A DNA stretch of 64,000 nt from Yeosuana marina (GTDB lineage Bacteria > Bacteroidota > Bacteroidia > Flavobacteriales > Flavobacteriaceae), in assembly GCF_011762485.1 (NCBI RefSeq), contig NZ_JAAKGI010000008.1, forward strand, positions 180,305-244,304, given 5' to 3'. A model generated the notes under the pieces. That model was not told the origin of the DNA, ran no database searches, and saw nothing but the letters and a program-made list of their open reading frames with translations. The translations under genes were made by a program, and so were the position numbers. How positions within the stretch are numbered: position 1 is the stretch's first letter; each line of letters opens with the position of its first letter. This document shows, piece by piece, positions 8,834-18,142 of this stretch.

Positions 8834-10198
8834 TTATACCGTCATTGAAAACAATTGCACATCTGGGGTTTTTCTTTGCAATAACAGGTCAAAAGCCATA
8901 CATATATTTCTAACAAAAGGCTGCCCTTTAGGTAAAATTTTAATTGATTTTGATTCTACTAAAAGAAGCTCATCATTTTCCATTTCCTTAAGTTTGATTA
9001 AAACTTCAGGGATTTCTGCAAAATGGGTTTCATCAGAATCCCAAGAGGTTTCAAAACTACACATCAAATTAAGAATATGTTTTCTAACTATTAAATCCTC
9101 TTTGTTCAAAATATGCCCTCTATAAACAGGAATAATATCTTTCTCTAATAACTCGTAATAATCCTCAAGCACCTTAACATTTTGACCAAATCCGTACCAG
9201 CTATCTCCTATTGAAGACACACCCAGACCAATCATAGTTTGTGTTTTTGATGCCGTATAGCCCATAAAATTTCTATGTAAACTTTTATTCTGCATAGATT
9301 TATATAACGAGTCTGTTGGTAATGCAAAGTGATCCATTCCTATTTCGTGATATCCAACATCCATAAGCAATTGTTTTCCTAGCTCATATTGTTGTCGCTT
9401 TAATTCGGCTTTAGGCAAATCGGAATCTTTAAAACCACGTTGGCCATTACCTTTTATCCAAGGCACATGAGCATAGCTATAAAACGCTAATCTATCTGGA
9501 CATAACTCTTTAGTTTTTAAAATGGTTTGCTCTACATGTTCCATGGTTTGAAACGGCAAGCCAAAAATAATATCATGCCCTATGGATGTATACCCAATTT
9601 CTCGAGCCAGCTCTGTTACACGTTTTACGTTTTCAAAAGGTTGAATTCTATGAATAGCTTTTTGAACCGTTATATTATAATCTTGAACGCCGTAACTTAC
9701 ACGTCTAAACCCAACGTCATATAAAGCTTGTAAATGGTCTCGTGTTGTATTATTAGGATGTCCTTCAAAACTAAACTCATGACCTTCAGCAAGAACAGCA
9801 TCTTTTAAAATACCGTTTATTAATCGTTTTAAGTTTTCGGGTTTAAAAAAAGTAGGCGTTCCCCCACCAAGGTGCATTTCTTTTATAATTGGTTTTTCAT
9901 CAAACAGCTCCAAATACATCTTCCACTCCTTTAAAACCGCATCTATGTATGGTGATTCAACATCGTGTTGCTTGGTAATGCGTTTATTACATCCGCAAAA
10001 CGTACATAAACTTTCGCAAAATGGCATATGGATATATAAACTAATGCCCTCGGAGGAATTAGTTTCGTTAAATGATGTAATGACTGAAGATTTCCATCGT
10101 TCCAATGAAAACGTTTCATTATTCCAATAAGGTACCGTTGGATAACTAGTATATCTAGGCCCTGCAATATTATACTTATTTATTAGTGACTTGTTCAT
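8834..10198 (-). CDS. hemN: Oxygen-independent coproporphyrinogen III oxidase HemN
   Basis: A 454-residue radical-SAM enzyme. The [4Fe-4S] motif C61-x3-C65-x2-C68-x-C70 follows the conserved YIHMPF. GGGTPTF and the HemN-type C-terminal domain are present, and the length matches true HemN rather than the shorter HemW. It converts coproporphyrinogen III to protoporphyrinogen IX without O2, an anaerobic or microaerobic haem step. The N-terminus (NIAGPRYTSYPT) is conserved in the family and supports the ATG at 10198. A Crp/Fnr-like operator and a perfect TAATTTTG -7 element lie just upstream, matching the cbb3 locus. Confidence 0.95.
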   Translation of the reverse strand: MNKSLINKYNIAGPRYTSYPTVPYWNNETFSLERWKSSVITSFNETNSSEGISLYIHMPFCESLCTFCGCNKRITKQHDVESPYIDAVLKEWKMYLELFDEKPIIKEMHLGGGTPTFFKPENLKRLINGILKDAVLAEGHEFSFEGHPNNTTRDHLQALYDVGFRRVSYGVQDYNITVQKAIHRIQPFENVKRVTELAREIGYTSIGHDIIFGLPFQTMEHVEQTILKTKELCPDRLAFYSYAHVPWIKGNGQRGFKDSDLPKAELKRQQYELGKQLLMDVGYHEIGMDHFALPTDSLYKSMQNKSLHRNFMGYTASKTQTMIGLGVSSIGDSWYGFGQNVKVLEDYYELLEKDIIPVYRGHILNKEDLIVRKHILNLMCSFETSWDSDETHFAEIPEVLIKLKEMENDELLLVESKSIKILPKGQPFVRNICMAFDLLLQRKTPDVQLFSMTV

Positions 10199-10214
10199 AC
10201 CTACAAACTTAATT

Positions 10215-10222
10215 CAAAATTA
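10215..10222 (-). promoter_or_regulatory. -7 promoter element of hemN
   Basis: On the minus strand this reads TAATTTTG, a perfect match to the Bacteroidota -7 consensus TAnnTTTG. It starts 29.5 nt from the centre of the operator at 10245-10258, the same spacing as upstream of ccoS and tonB. Confidence 0.6.
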
Positions 10223-10244
10223 TATGAATTGGTAATCTTAAAAC

Positions 10245-10258
10245 ATGATATTAGTCAT
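10245..10258. promoter_or_regulatory. Crp/Fnr-like operator upstream of hemN
   Basis: ATGA-TATTAG-TCAT, 46 nt upstream of the hemN start codon. Half-sites match those at ccoS and tonB. It also lies upstream of the divergent sod gene but too close to that gene's -33 element (10266) for the same activator geometry. Confidence 0.6.
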
Positions 10259-10265
10259 AATGATA

Positions 10266-10296
10266 TTTGGGAAAACATTAAAAATGATTAACTTTA
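10266..10296 (+). promoter_or_regulatory. Candidate promoter of the sod-yceI pair
   Basis: TTTG at 10266-10269, a 19-nt spacer, then TAACTTTA at 10289-10296. This fits the Bacteroidota -33/-7 pattern (TTTG, 19-21 nt, TAnnTTTG) with one mismatch. The predicted start near 10303 leaves a leader of about 15 nt to the ATG at 10318. Confidence 0.45.
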
Positions 10297-10317
10297 ACAA
10301 AAAATAAAATGTTAGAA

Positions 10318-10905
10318 ATGAAAAAAATAAGTCTTCTAGCTGTTGCCCTTATATTAAGTATAACAGCTTGTAAAAACCAAAAAAAAGAGGAAAACACAGA
10401 ACAAATGACTGAAGAACCTGCAATGGCTAAAAAAGCTTTAGATTCAGACATTCAAGTCATAAAAATAGCTCTTGAGCCCAAAAGCGACAGTAACGTTTCT
10501 GGCACAATCACTTTCACGCAAGAAAATGATTCTGTAACCATGGTAGCTAATATGGAAGGCCTAACAGAAGGTACACACGCTATTCATATTCATGAGAAAT
10601 CTGATTGTTCGTCTCCTGATGGAACATCTGCTGGTGGTCATTGGAATCCAACAAATCAACCACATGGTAAATGGGGGTCTCCAGAAGGCTATCATAAAGG
10701 AGATATTGGAAACTTTACTGCCGGTGCAGATGGCAAAGGTTCCATTACCTTTTCAACAGATGAGTGGTGTATAGGTTGTGGAGATGACACTAAAGATATT
10801 CTTGGTAAAGGCATAATTGTCCATGAAGGCGCTGATGATTTTACTTCACAGCCATCGGGTGCTGCTGGTACCAGAGTAAGTTGTGCAGGCATTATCAAAA
10901 ATTAA
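10318..10905 (+). CDS. sodC: Cu/Zn superoxide dismutase lipoprotein (SodC type)
   Basis: A 195-residue protein with a lipoprotein signal peptide (lipobox ITAC near residue 18) and a Cu/Zn SOD domain. All metal ligands expected for the family can be placed: HIH, the bridging His in GGHWNP, His in QPHGK, His and Asp in YHKGDIGN, and the last Cu ligand in IIVHEGADD. The disulfide cysteines (KSDCSS and RVSCAG) are present. It dismutates superoxide in the periplasm. I chose the ATG at 10318 because the next gene starts with the same signal peptide; an in-frame ATG at 10309 is possible. The yceI-like gene follows after 10 bases. Confidence 0.9.
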   Translation: MKKISLLAVALILSITACKNQKKEENTEQMTEEPAMAKKALDSDIQVIKIALEPKSDSNVSGTITFTQENDSVTMVANMEGLTEGTHAIHIHEKSDCSSPDGTSAGGHWNPTNQPHGKWGSPEGYHKGDIGNFTAGADGKGSITFSTDEWCIGCGDDTKDILGKGIIVHEGADDFTSQPSGAAGTRVSCAGIIKN

Positions 10906-10915
10906 AATATTAAAG

Positions 10916-11539
10916 ATGAAAAAAATAAGTCTTCTTGCTGTTGCACTTATATTGAGTATAACAGCTTGTAAAAATGAAAAAAAAGAAACTAAAATCGATG
11001 CTGCATCTGAAACCGTTGCGTCTCAAAAATTTATAGTAAAACCTGAAGCTACATCTGTAAAATGGATTGCTTACAAAACCACAGAAAAAAAACCTGTTGG
11101 TGGCGAATTTGCAACTCTTAATTTTGAAGAAAAAGGAGGAGCAACACCTCAAGAAGCTTTAAATAATTTAAACTTTTCAATTCCTGTAAGTAGTTTATTC
11201 ACTAAAGATGAAACTCGTGATGCCAAATTAAAAACCTTTTTCTTTGGAGCCATGTTAAATACCGAATTTATAAAAGGCACCATTAAATATATGGACAATA
11301 AGTATATTGCTTCAATTACTATGAACGGAGTTACTAATGATCTCCCCTTAGATGTTAAAATCACAGATGAAAGACGTGTTTCCATGACCGCTACTATGGA
11401 CCTTAAAGACTGGGATGCCTTAGGTGCTTTACAATCTTTAAACAAAGTGTGTTATGATTTGCATAAAGGACCAGATGGCATAAGCAAAACATGGGAAGAT
11501 GTAGCTATTGAAGTCGATACTTACCTTCGTGATAAATAA
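10916..11539 (+). CDS. YceI-family lipoprotein
   Basis: A 207-residue protein with the lipobox ITAC and a YceI-type lipocalin-like beta domain (KWIAYKTTEKKPVGGEF near the start, KGTIKY mid-domain, WEDVAIEVDTYL at the end). YceI proteins bind isoprenoid-like ligands in the periplasm; the ligand here is unknown. The first 20 residues and their DNA are almost identical to those of the preceding sod gene, and start choice at 10916 rests on that match. The two genes are 10 bases apart and likely co-transcribed. A strong terminator follows. Confidence 0.85.
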   Translation: MKKISLLAVALILSITACKNEKKETKIDAASETVASQKFIVKPEATSVKWIAYKTTEKKPVGGEFATLNFEEKGGATPQEALNNLNFSIPVSSLFTKDETRDAKLKTFFFGAMLNTEFIKGTIKYMDNKYIASITMNGVTNDLPLDVKITDERRVSMTATMDLKDWDALGALQSLNKVCYDLHKGPDGISKTWEDVAIEVDTYLRDK

Positions 11540-11572
11540 TCGGGGTAAACTATAGAATTAATACAATAATTT

Positions 11573-11600
11573 AAGCTACTTCATTAAGTAGCTTTTTTAT
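11573..11600 (+). terminator. Rho-independent terminator after yceI-like gene
   Basis: Stem AAGCTACTT / AAGTAGCTT (11573-11581 and 11586-11594) with loop CATT, followed by a T-rich tail. Confidence 0.85.
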
Positions 11601-11638
11601 TATTATTTTATTACTTTTAGATACCATAAAACAGTTGC

Positions 11639-12169
11639 ATGCAGTTACCTATACTTGTAGAAAAATTTCAACAGAAAGATACAATAGCTTTTGAAGCTCT
11701 TTACAATATGTATGGCAAAAGTATCCACGGTGTTATTTACAATATCGTTAGAGATTATGCTGTTGCAGATGACATTTTACAAGATGTTTTTGTTAAAGTT
11801 TGGAATAATTCTAGTAATTACTCAACTGAAAAAGGTCGCTTTTTTACTTGGCTTTTAACTATTGCCAGAAAAGCTGCTTTAGATAAAATACATTCAAAAA
11901 CAATTAATCCCTCTGAACATAATCTTAATAAGCAGTGCTTTGCTGATATTATAGAAACTAATGAGTTTTTAAATACTGAAAATGATGGCTTAGATATTAA
12001 AGTATTTGTATCAAAACTTGCCAACAGTTGTATTGATGTTATTGAGCTTATCTATTTTAAGGGCTATAACCAAAAAGAAACTTCTGAAAGTTTAGATATG
12101 CCCATTAGCACCATAAAAACTAGAAACAGAAATTGCATGATGCAGTTAAGACTCATGCTTAATATTTAA
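11639..12169 (+). CDS. RNA polymerase sigma factor, ECF type (SigK-like)
   Basis: A 176-residue sigma-70 family protein. Region 2 lies at about residues 15-85, with FEALYNMYG, ADDILQDVFVKVW and FFTWLLTIARKAALDKI. Region 4 lies at about 125-172, with IELIYFKGYNQKETSESLDMPISTIKTR as helix-turn-helix (given in part: YFKGYNQKETS). The gene for a membrane anti-sigma factor starts one base after its stop, the usual paired arrangement. The envelope setting and the SigK/RskA-like partner suggest control of envelope or redox stress genes; targets are not visible. Confidence 0.92.
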   Translation: MQLPILVEKFQQKDTIAFEALYNMYGKSIHGVIYNIVRDYAVADDILQDVFVKVWNNSSNYSTEKGRFFTWLLTIARKAALDKIHSKTINPSEHNLNKQCFADIIETNEFLNTENDGLDIKVFVSKLANSCIDVIELIYFKGYNQKETSESLDMPISTIKTRNRNCMMQLRLMLNI

Positions 12170-12170
12170 A

Positions 12171-13013
12171 ATGGATATTAAAGAATACATAGACTCTGGG
12201 ATTTTGGAACTTTACGTTGCAGGCAGTCTTTCTGACAAAGAAAATCAGGAAGTTCATGAACTTATGTTAAAGCATTCTGATATAGAGCGTGAAGTTTTAA
12301 AAATTGAAACCACGCTTCTTCAACTAGCAGCAGCTTCTTCACCAAGTGAGTCTAAACATGTATTTAAAACTGTAAAAGAGCATATTATGTTAGATAACGA
12401 GAACTCTAAGACTAATTCTTATGTTAACAAAAAGTCCAAAATCAATTGGTTTAATTATTCTGGTTGGATAGCATCAATTTTGTTTGCTGTTGGATTATTA
12501 TGGTTAGGTTATGAAAACAGACAGTTAACTAGTGAAAAGAATCAACTTTCAAATGAAATCAATCAACTAAAGACAAAAATCAGCACAAATGAAAGTGATA
12601 AAAAATTTTTAGAACTTGAAATTGAAAAAGTAAATACCAATTTAAAAGAATCTAAAGAACTCATATCGATTTTAAGAGACCGACATATTATTGCGGTTCC
12701 TCTTGCTGGGCAAGCCATATCACTAAATGCGTATGCTAAAATATACTGGGATAAAAGCACTAAAACCATTTATTTAGATGCCCAAGGATTACCAGAACCT
12801 CCAGAAGGAAAAGTATATCAATTATGGTCATTAACTTTAGAGCCTTTAACATCTAAAAGTTTAGGTACACTCAATGATTTTGATTCGGTAACCAACAAAA
12901 TATTTACTCTTAAAAATGCTAATGCTTCTCAAGCTTTTGGTATTACTCTTGAACCAGAAGGTGGCAGTATAACGCCTACATTAGATCAATTATACACCCT
13001 TGGAATCGTTTAA
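12171..13013 (+). CDS. Anti-sigma factor, RskA family
   Basis: A 280-residue single-span membrane protein. The cytoplasmic N-terminus (about 1-90) contains SGILELYVAGSLSDKE, the anti-sigma zinc-finger-like region without its Cys/His ligands. One helix lies at about 96-113, then a coiled coil (about 113-165), then an anti-sigma-K-factor domain (PEPPEGKVYQLWSLT, FGITLEPEGGS). It should hold the sigma factor encoded one base upstream at the membrane. The 3' end overlaps the convergent TonB-dependent receptor gene by four bases. Confidence 0.9.
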   Translation: MDIKEYIDSGILELYVAGSLSDKENQEVHELMLKHSDIEREVLKIETTLLQLAAASSPSESKHVFKTVKEHIMLDNENSKTNSYVNKKSKINWFNYSGWIASILFAVGLLWLGYENRQLTSEKNQLSNEINQLKTKISTNESDKKFLELEIEKVNTNLKESKELISILRDRHIIAVPLAGQAISLNAYAKIYWDKSTKTIYLDAQGLPEPPEGKVYQLWSLTLEPLTSKSLGTLNDFDSVTNKIFTLKNANASQAFGITLEPEGGSITPTLDQLYTLGIV

Positions 13014-15244
13014 AATTTATAAGTTAAACTACCTTTTAAAGAAAACGGAATCCCGGGAGTAAAATGAATCTCTTCAACGGGTTGCGCTTCATTTTTAAGT
13101 CTTGTTTCTGTCGCAAACTGTGTCTCGTTCCATTCTGTATTAAATATATTTTCAATAACAATCCCCAGTGTTATATCTTTTAAATTATAATTAGCATTAA
13201 AATCAGTTACAAAATAGCCATTGGCTACAATACTATTGTCTTCGTTTGCTGGTCTATCGTCAATAAATCGATATTTAATACCTCCAGAAAAACCAGCTAG
13301 TTCATTAACATACAATCCTCCAGTTACAGTAAAATTTGGGGCTAACGGAATATAATTTTGACCCTTAGGTTCTTCCTTACTTCTACCATGTGTTAATGTA
13401 AAATCGGAATTAAAAAACAGCCAGTCATAGAATTGATAACGTATTCCAAAATCTAATCCATAACGCTCTGTTTTACCGCTAGGCTCAACAATACCAGCAT
13501 CACCAACATATACAAACTCTTGCTCCAAAAATAAATACCAAATAGCTGAATTGAGAATTACACTTGGAAATGGTTTCCAAATGGTTCCTAAATCCATGCC
13601 ATAAGCACGAGGTAACACATCGTTTCCTAATTGCCTGACTACAACCCTAGCATCGTTAGAATGAAACCCAATACCCGATTTTAAATACATTTGCAAATTA
13701 GTGGAAGCATCATAATAAAAATTTAACTTAGGACTTATAACCGTTTTTGTTTCAGATTGAGTTTTATAGGTAGGCTGTAACTTATCATTATATAAAAAAT
13801 TAAAATAGTCTAAACGTAACGCTGGAACCACACGCCATTTATCAAATTCAAATTCTGCATTTGTAAAAACACTCATGTTTGTTTGGTTTAAATCACCAAG
13901 TTCTAAATTCTGCAATGTTGTCTTTCTGTTTAAGGTTTTTGACAATTCAATATCAGTCACTATATCGTGCCTTAAACTTAAACCAGAGGTTAATACTACA
14001 GGTGTTTGTCCTAGAAACGTATTGTTTTTTAGAACTGTATTAATACCAAATATCTGACGATTTTCTTTCTGCCTAATTTGATCACCATTTATAGGATCTT
14101 CTAAAAAAAAGGTGAAATTAGAATACAGTTCAAAGGCATAATGAGTATAAAAGGCATTAGCTTTTAGCATAGAATTATCAGAAATATGCTTATCAAATGC
14201 CACATTGAAATTGCTTCTTTCTGTCTGACCTCCCTCGGTATCATCAATGGCACCAAAACGAGAAATAGAACCATTATCAACCTCTCGCTGCGGAATTTGC
14301 CCTGAAGCATCCCATCGACTAGTAAATTTTGAAATTGTCACTGAAAGTTTATCATTGTTAGGCAAAAAACTTACATATTTACCAAACAAATTTAATCGGT
14401 TGAAATTTTGAGCAGATTCAAATGGACCATCTGTGGCTAAATACTCCGTAGCGATATACGCATTTTTATTTTGCGTGTTCTCCAATAAATTAAATAATCC
14501 AAGAGTTCTTATGGCATTAAATTGTCCAACAGAAATCGTTACAGAACTTTCTGCTAAATAATCTCTTGTAAAAAAATCTACGTAACCAGCAGTGGTAAAA
14601 TCTCCATGATTAGCATAATAAGGACCTTTGCCAAAGTCTAATTTACTAATCGTTTCAGGAATTAAAAAATGTAAATCACTATAACCTTGACCATGAGCGT
14701 GAGATACCATATTAACAGGCATACCATCAACTGAGATTGAAATGTCGGTTCCATGATCTATATCAAAACCTCTTAAAAACAATTGCTCTGCTTTTCCGCC
14801 ACCGGCATGTTGACCAATAATAAGACCAGGAACTTTTCGCAACACTTCTTGTGATGAATTTACAGGATTTGTTTTTATATCCATTCGGGAAATAGTACTC
14901 ACAGGATTTAAAGTTTCTGATATTACCATCTCTTTTAATTCAAACACCTTTTCCTCTAAAACAATTCGAGTTGCTGTTTTAAAATTTGAGGCATTTAAAA
15001 CCATTGTAAATGTCTTATATCCAAGCAAACCAACTCGCACAGAGTCTCCAACAGCACTATAATCCAAGGTAAACACACCATTTCCTGAAGAATGTGTATG
15101 GCTTAATGACCGTAAGTTATAAATGTAAGCTTCTTCCAGTGGCTGATTATTTTCATTAACAATAACACCTTTAAATTGTTGGGAATAGGCATTATTTAGC
15201 ATTAAAAGTAAAGATAATAATATGACTCTTTTAAAGATTTTCAC
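13010..15244 (-). CDS. TonB-dependent outer-membrane receptor with His-rich plug
   Basis: 744 residues: signal peptide (1-21), carboxypeptidase-regulatory-like domain (about 23-100), plug (about 115-230), and a 22-strand-type barrel ending in the aromatic KGSLTYKF. The plug holds an unusual set of histidines (H146, H164, H182, H184, H192) around GQHAGGG, DIDHGTD and SHAHGQGY. That may mean a metal or metal-complex substrate, but this is inference. It takes up its substrate using energy from TonB. It overlaps the anti-sigma gene at the 3' end and stands alone on its strand. Confidence 0.9.
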   Translation of the reverse strand: MKIFKRVILLSLLLMLNNAYSQQFKGVIVNENNQPLEEAYIYNLRSLSHTHSSGNGVFTLDYSAVGDSVRVGLLGYKTFTMVLNASNFKTATRIVLEEKVFELKEMVISETLNPVSTISRMDIKTNPVNSSQEVLRKVPGLIIGQHAGGGKAEQLFLRGFDIDHGTDISISVDGMPVNMVSHAHGQGYSDLHFLIPETISKLDFGKGPYYANHGDFTTAGYVDFFTRDYLAESSVTISVGQFNAIRTLGLFNLLENTQNKNAYIATEYLATDGPFESAQNFNRLNLFGKYVSFLPNNDKLSVTISKFTSRWDASGQIPQREVDNGSISRFGAIDDTEGGQTERSNFNVAFDKHISDNSMLKANAFYTHYAFELYSNFTFFLEDPINGDQIRQKENRQIFGINTVLKNNTFLGQTPVVLTSGLSLRHDIVTDIELSKTLNRKTTLQNLELGDLNQTNMSVFTNAEFEFDKWRVVPALRLDYFNFLYNDKLQPTYKTQSETKTVISPKLNFYYDASTNLQMYLKSGIGFHSNDARVVVRQLGNDVLPRAYGMDLGTIWKPFPSVILNSAIWYLFLEQEFVYVGDAGIVEPSGKTERYGLDFGIRYQFYDWLFFNSDFTLTHGRSKEEPKGQNYIPLAPNFTVTGGLYVNELAGFSGGIKYRFIDDRPANEDNSIVANGYFVTDFNANYNLKDITLGIVIENIFNTEWNETQFATETRLKNEAQPVEEIHFTPGIPFSLKGSLTYKF

Positions 15245-15497
15245 GGTAACTTTTACTACCTATTTTTAGTTAGTATTCATCTCAATTGAGTAGTCTATAA
15301 AGTTAATAATTTCAATCATTTTTTTTACCTTTTATACGGTATTTAATTGATTATTTTGCTATATTTTTTCGTTCCATTTTCTATAACAATTTTCAAGATT
15401 TCAAAACAACAAATCAGGATGTGTTTATGTTTTGTTCACCAAAAAAATATCGTTTTTTGATTTTAAAAAGTATCTTTACGGTTTTAAAAATGCTATC

Positions 15498-16670
15498 ATG
15501 AACCCATCAGCAAATGGCTGGATAAAAAAACTTATTACAGAACTTTCTGAAAAAGAAAGTTTCCTTCAATTATCTTTAAATACGTTTTACAAAGCATTAA
15601 AGGTAAGTGGATTTATTTATGGAAGTAATGTTTCAATTGTAAACAATTGCATCGAAGACAACGAGTATACAGACGAAGAGTTGTGCAAAATAAATCTGTT
15701 TTTAGGATTTTATTTTATCCACTATCAATCTAAAAGTAAAATCAATATCATAGATAGTATTATTGCATTTTACGATGCTATTGACTCATACAAAGCATCT
15801 TTTTTTGATGGCATTCTAGGAGAAAAAAAATCAGCTTCTCTAGTAGAAAACATGATTAATAAACGGGTTCATATTGACGATAATATTCTTACAAAAAACT
15901 TTAATTATTTCATTACTAACGCCCTACTATTTGTTGATATTTTAGCATATCAAGAATTTTTAAAATCAAATACCATTTCAGAACATTATCTGGAAGAACT
16001 TGAAGCTTCTATAGAAACCATTGTGTTGATTGCTTTCGATATAAAAAAAGACAAATCTAAATATGACGAGAGTTTAATTAAGCTATTCGAGTCTTCGCTT
16101 CGCTATCAAAATAAAAGTACACTGACCTATGAAGAGGTCATTAAAAGTATTGAAACTGAATTAGCCAAATACTATATTATCGATATTGCCTGTATGGCCT
16201 TTTGGACTGATAGAATTATTGATACTGAAGAACAAAAAACATTAAATACTTTGGGAACTGATTTAAAACTTAACCCTATAATAGTGGAACAATCTATTAA
16301 TGATATTGATATATTTTATAAGCTAAATAAGGATAAAGTAGCTCTTTTAAGTTCGAGAAATATGATTCAGAGTTTTTATGATAACTCTAGTAAAATGGTA
16401 ATTAAGCTTATTAAACGAAACAGTAAACGTTTATTAAATGAACTTAAAGAAAGTAAAGAACTTATGGTTCTGTTGACTAAATCAACTACAAGGAATTTAA
16501 CCGAAGAAGAGCAAAAAAAAGTTCAAGATCAGTTGTTAGATATTATGAAATCCATTCCCAGTCTAGCCATTTTTATATTACCAGGTGGAGCTATCTTATT
16601 ACCTTTGTTTGTAAAATTTATACCTAAACTACTACCTTCTGCTTTTGATGAAAACAGAATTGAAGATTAA
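15498..16670 (+). CDS. LETM1-related protein
   Basis: A 390-residue protein. The C-terminus (about 330-385) has the LETM1-like stretch LTEEEQKKVQDQLLDIMKSI, followed by a hydrophobic segment SLAIFILPGGAILLPLF and PKLLPSAF. The N-terminal two thirds are helical, with an acidic-residue-rich TerB-like centre around FWTDRIIDTEEQK. Related flavobacterial proteins are annotated as LETM1-related and biofilm-associated; function is unproven. I chose the ATG at 15498, since the family begins MNPSA-GW; a TTG at 15432 is in frame but adds an unlike segment. Confidence 0.75.
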   Translation: MNPSANGWIKKLITELSEKESFLQLSLNTFYKALKVSGFIYGSNVSIVNNCIEDNEYTDEELCKINLFLGFYFIHYQSKSKINIIDSIIAFYDAIDSYKASFFDGILGEKKSASLVENMINKRVHIDDNILTKNFNYFITNALLFVDILAYQEFLKSNTISEHYLEELEASIETIVLIAFDIKKDKSKYDESLIKLFESSLRYQNKSTLTYEEVIKSIETELAKYYIIDIACMAFWTDRIIDTEEQKTLNTLGTDLKLNPIIVEQSINDIDIFYKLNKDKVALLSSRNMIQSFYDNSSKMVIKLIKRNSKRLLNELKESKELMVLLTKSTTRNLTEEEQKKVQDQLLDIMKSIPSLAIFILPGGAILLPLFVKFIPKLLPSAFDENRIED

Positions 16671-16714
16671 TGATTATTTACAAATTCCATATTTCTTTCT
16701 GATACATTAAAATC

Positions 16715-17971
16715 ATGGACAAGTCTTTAAAAAACAAACAATATTTTAAATTTTGTTCTTATGGTTTTTTAAAAAATCTACGGTTTTTTGATGCTTTTTT
16801 GTTGTTGTTTTTTCTTGAAAGTGGCATCACATACACACAAATTGGTGTTTTATATGCTTTAAGAGAAATAATAATTAATATTTCTGAAATTCCTTCAGGC
16901 ATTATTGCAGATACCTATGGTAGAAAAAAATCTCTTATTGTCTCATTTTCATTATATATATTATCATTTCTTATTTTTTATTTTTTTAACACCTTTTACT
17001 TATTCATTTTAGCTATAATCTTTTATGGTATAGGTGATGCCTTTAGAACAGGCACTCATAAAGGGATGATTATGGATTATCTAGCACTTAATAAATGGTC
17101 TCATCATAAAGCAAATTATTATGGACATACACGTTCTTGGTCTCAAAAAGGATCTGCCATATCAGCTTTAATTGCTGGTTGTTTAGTATTATATTCTGGC
17201 TCTTATCGTACTATTTTTTTGTATTCTGTAATTCCATATTTAATTAATTTCATTAATATTTATTCATATCCTAATGTTTTAGATTATTCTTTAAACACTC
17301 AAAAAGAGCGAAAAAAGAAGACCCTGATATTTGTGTTTAAATCGTTTATAAAATCGTTAAAACAACCTAAGGTTTTACAAATTATTAATTCATCTGCATT
17401 GCATTCAGCCTATTTAAAAGCCATCAAAGATTATATTCAACCAGTTATTTTACAAATCACTCTTATAATTCCATTTTTATTATCAATGGAAACAAAAAGA
17501 AAAAGTGGTATTGTTGTAGGTGTTGTTTACTTTTTTATCTATCTATTAACTTCTTACGCTTCGAAAAAATCTTTTAAAATTTCTGAATTGATAAAAGGTA
17601 ATGTTCCTAGGTTAACCCTTATTTTAGGACTTACTTCGGGTTTAGTTTGTGGTATACTATATCATTTTGAATTATGGGTTTTAGCACTGATTTTTTTTAC
17701 TTGTATTTACATTTTTGAAAATATTAGAAAACCTTTATTAACCGGAGAAATTGCGGACCATGTTGCACCAGAAATTCTTACGTCGGTTATTTCGGCTCAA
17801 TCTTTCTTTGGCACTATTACGACGTCCATTATCGCCCTATCTATTGGTGTTTTATCTGATTATCAAGGACTTGGTGTCGCGTTTATTATTGTTTCTTCAA
17901 TACTTCTATTATTTACTATCGTTTTGAATCTTCAAAAATTTAAAAACTCTAGTAAAATTTCAAAGTTATAA
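16715..17971 (+). CDS. Major facilitator superfamily transporter
   Basis: A 418-residue polytopic membrane protein with about 12 helices. The loop after helix 2 carries the MFS signature (GIIADTYGRKKSLI), and GIGDAFRTGTHKGMI fits the family's helix-4 region. The substrate cannot be told. It lies 44 bases after the LETM1-related gene on the same strand and may be co-transcribed. Confidence 0.85.
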   Translation: MDKSLKNKQYFKFCSYGFLKNLRFFDAFLLLFFLESGITYTQIGVLYALREIIINISEIPSGIIADTYGRKKSLIVSFSLYILSFLIFYFFNTFYLFILAIIFYGIGDAFRTGTHKGMIMDYLALNKWSHHKANYYGHTRSWSQKGSAISALIAGCLVLYSGSYRTIFLYSVIPYLINFINIYSYPNVLDYSLNTQKERKKKTLIFVFKSFIKSLKQPKVLQIINSSALHSAYLKAIKDYIQPVILQITLIIPFLLSMETKRKSGIVVGVVYFFIYLLTSYASKKSFKISELIKGNVPRLTLILGLTSGLVCGILYHFELWVLALIFFTCIYIFENIRKPLLTGEIADHVAPEILTSVISAQSFFGTITTSIIALSIGVLSDYQGLGVAFIIVSSILLLFTIVLNLQKFKNSSKISKL

Positions 17972-18142
17972 GCATTAGATAACTATTACTTATCTTATGT
18001 TTTTTATCTGAAATGATGGGACTTTTTAAAATTTCATCTAATCACTTTAAATTAATTTTAAAAAAAAGCTTGTAAATCAATTAATTGTATGTGAATTCCT
18101 TTAGATTTACGAAAACTAAGCAAATCAATAAGTATCACATTT

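Noticed and set aside
15432..15497. Upstream TTG start for the LETM1-related protein
   Set aside because: The family begins at MNPSA-like residues, here at 15498; the extra 22 residues look unlike the rest.
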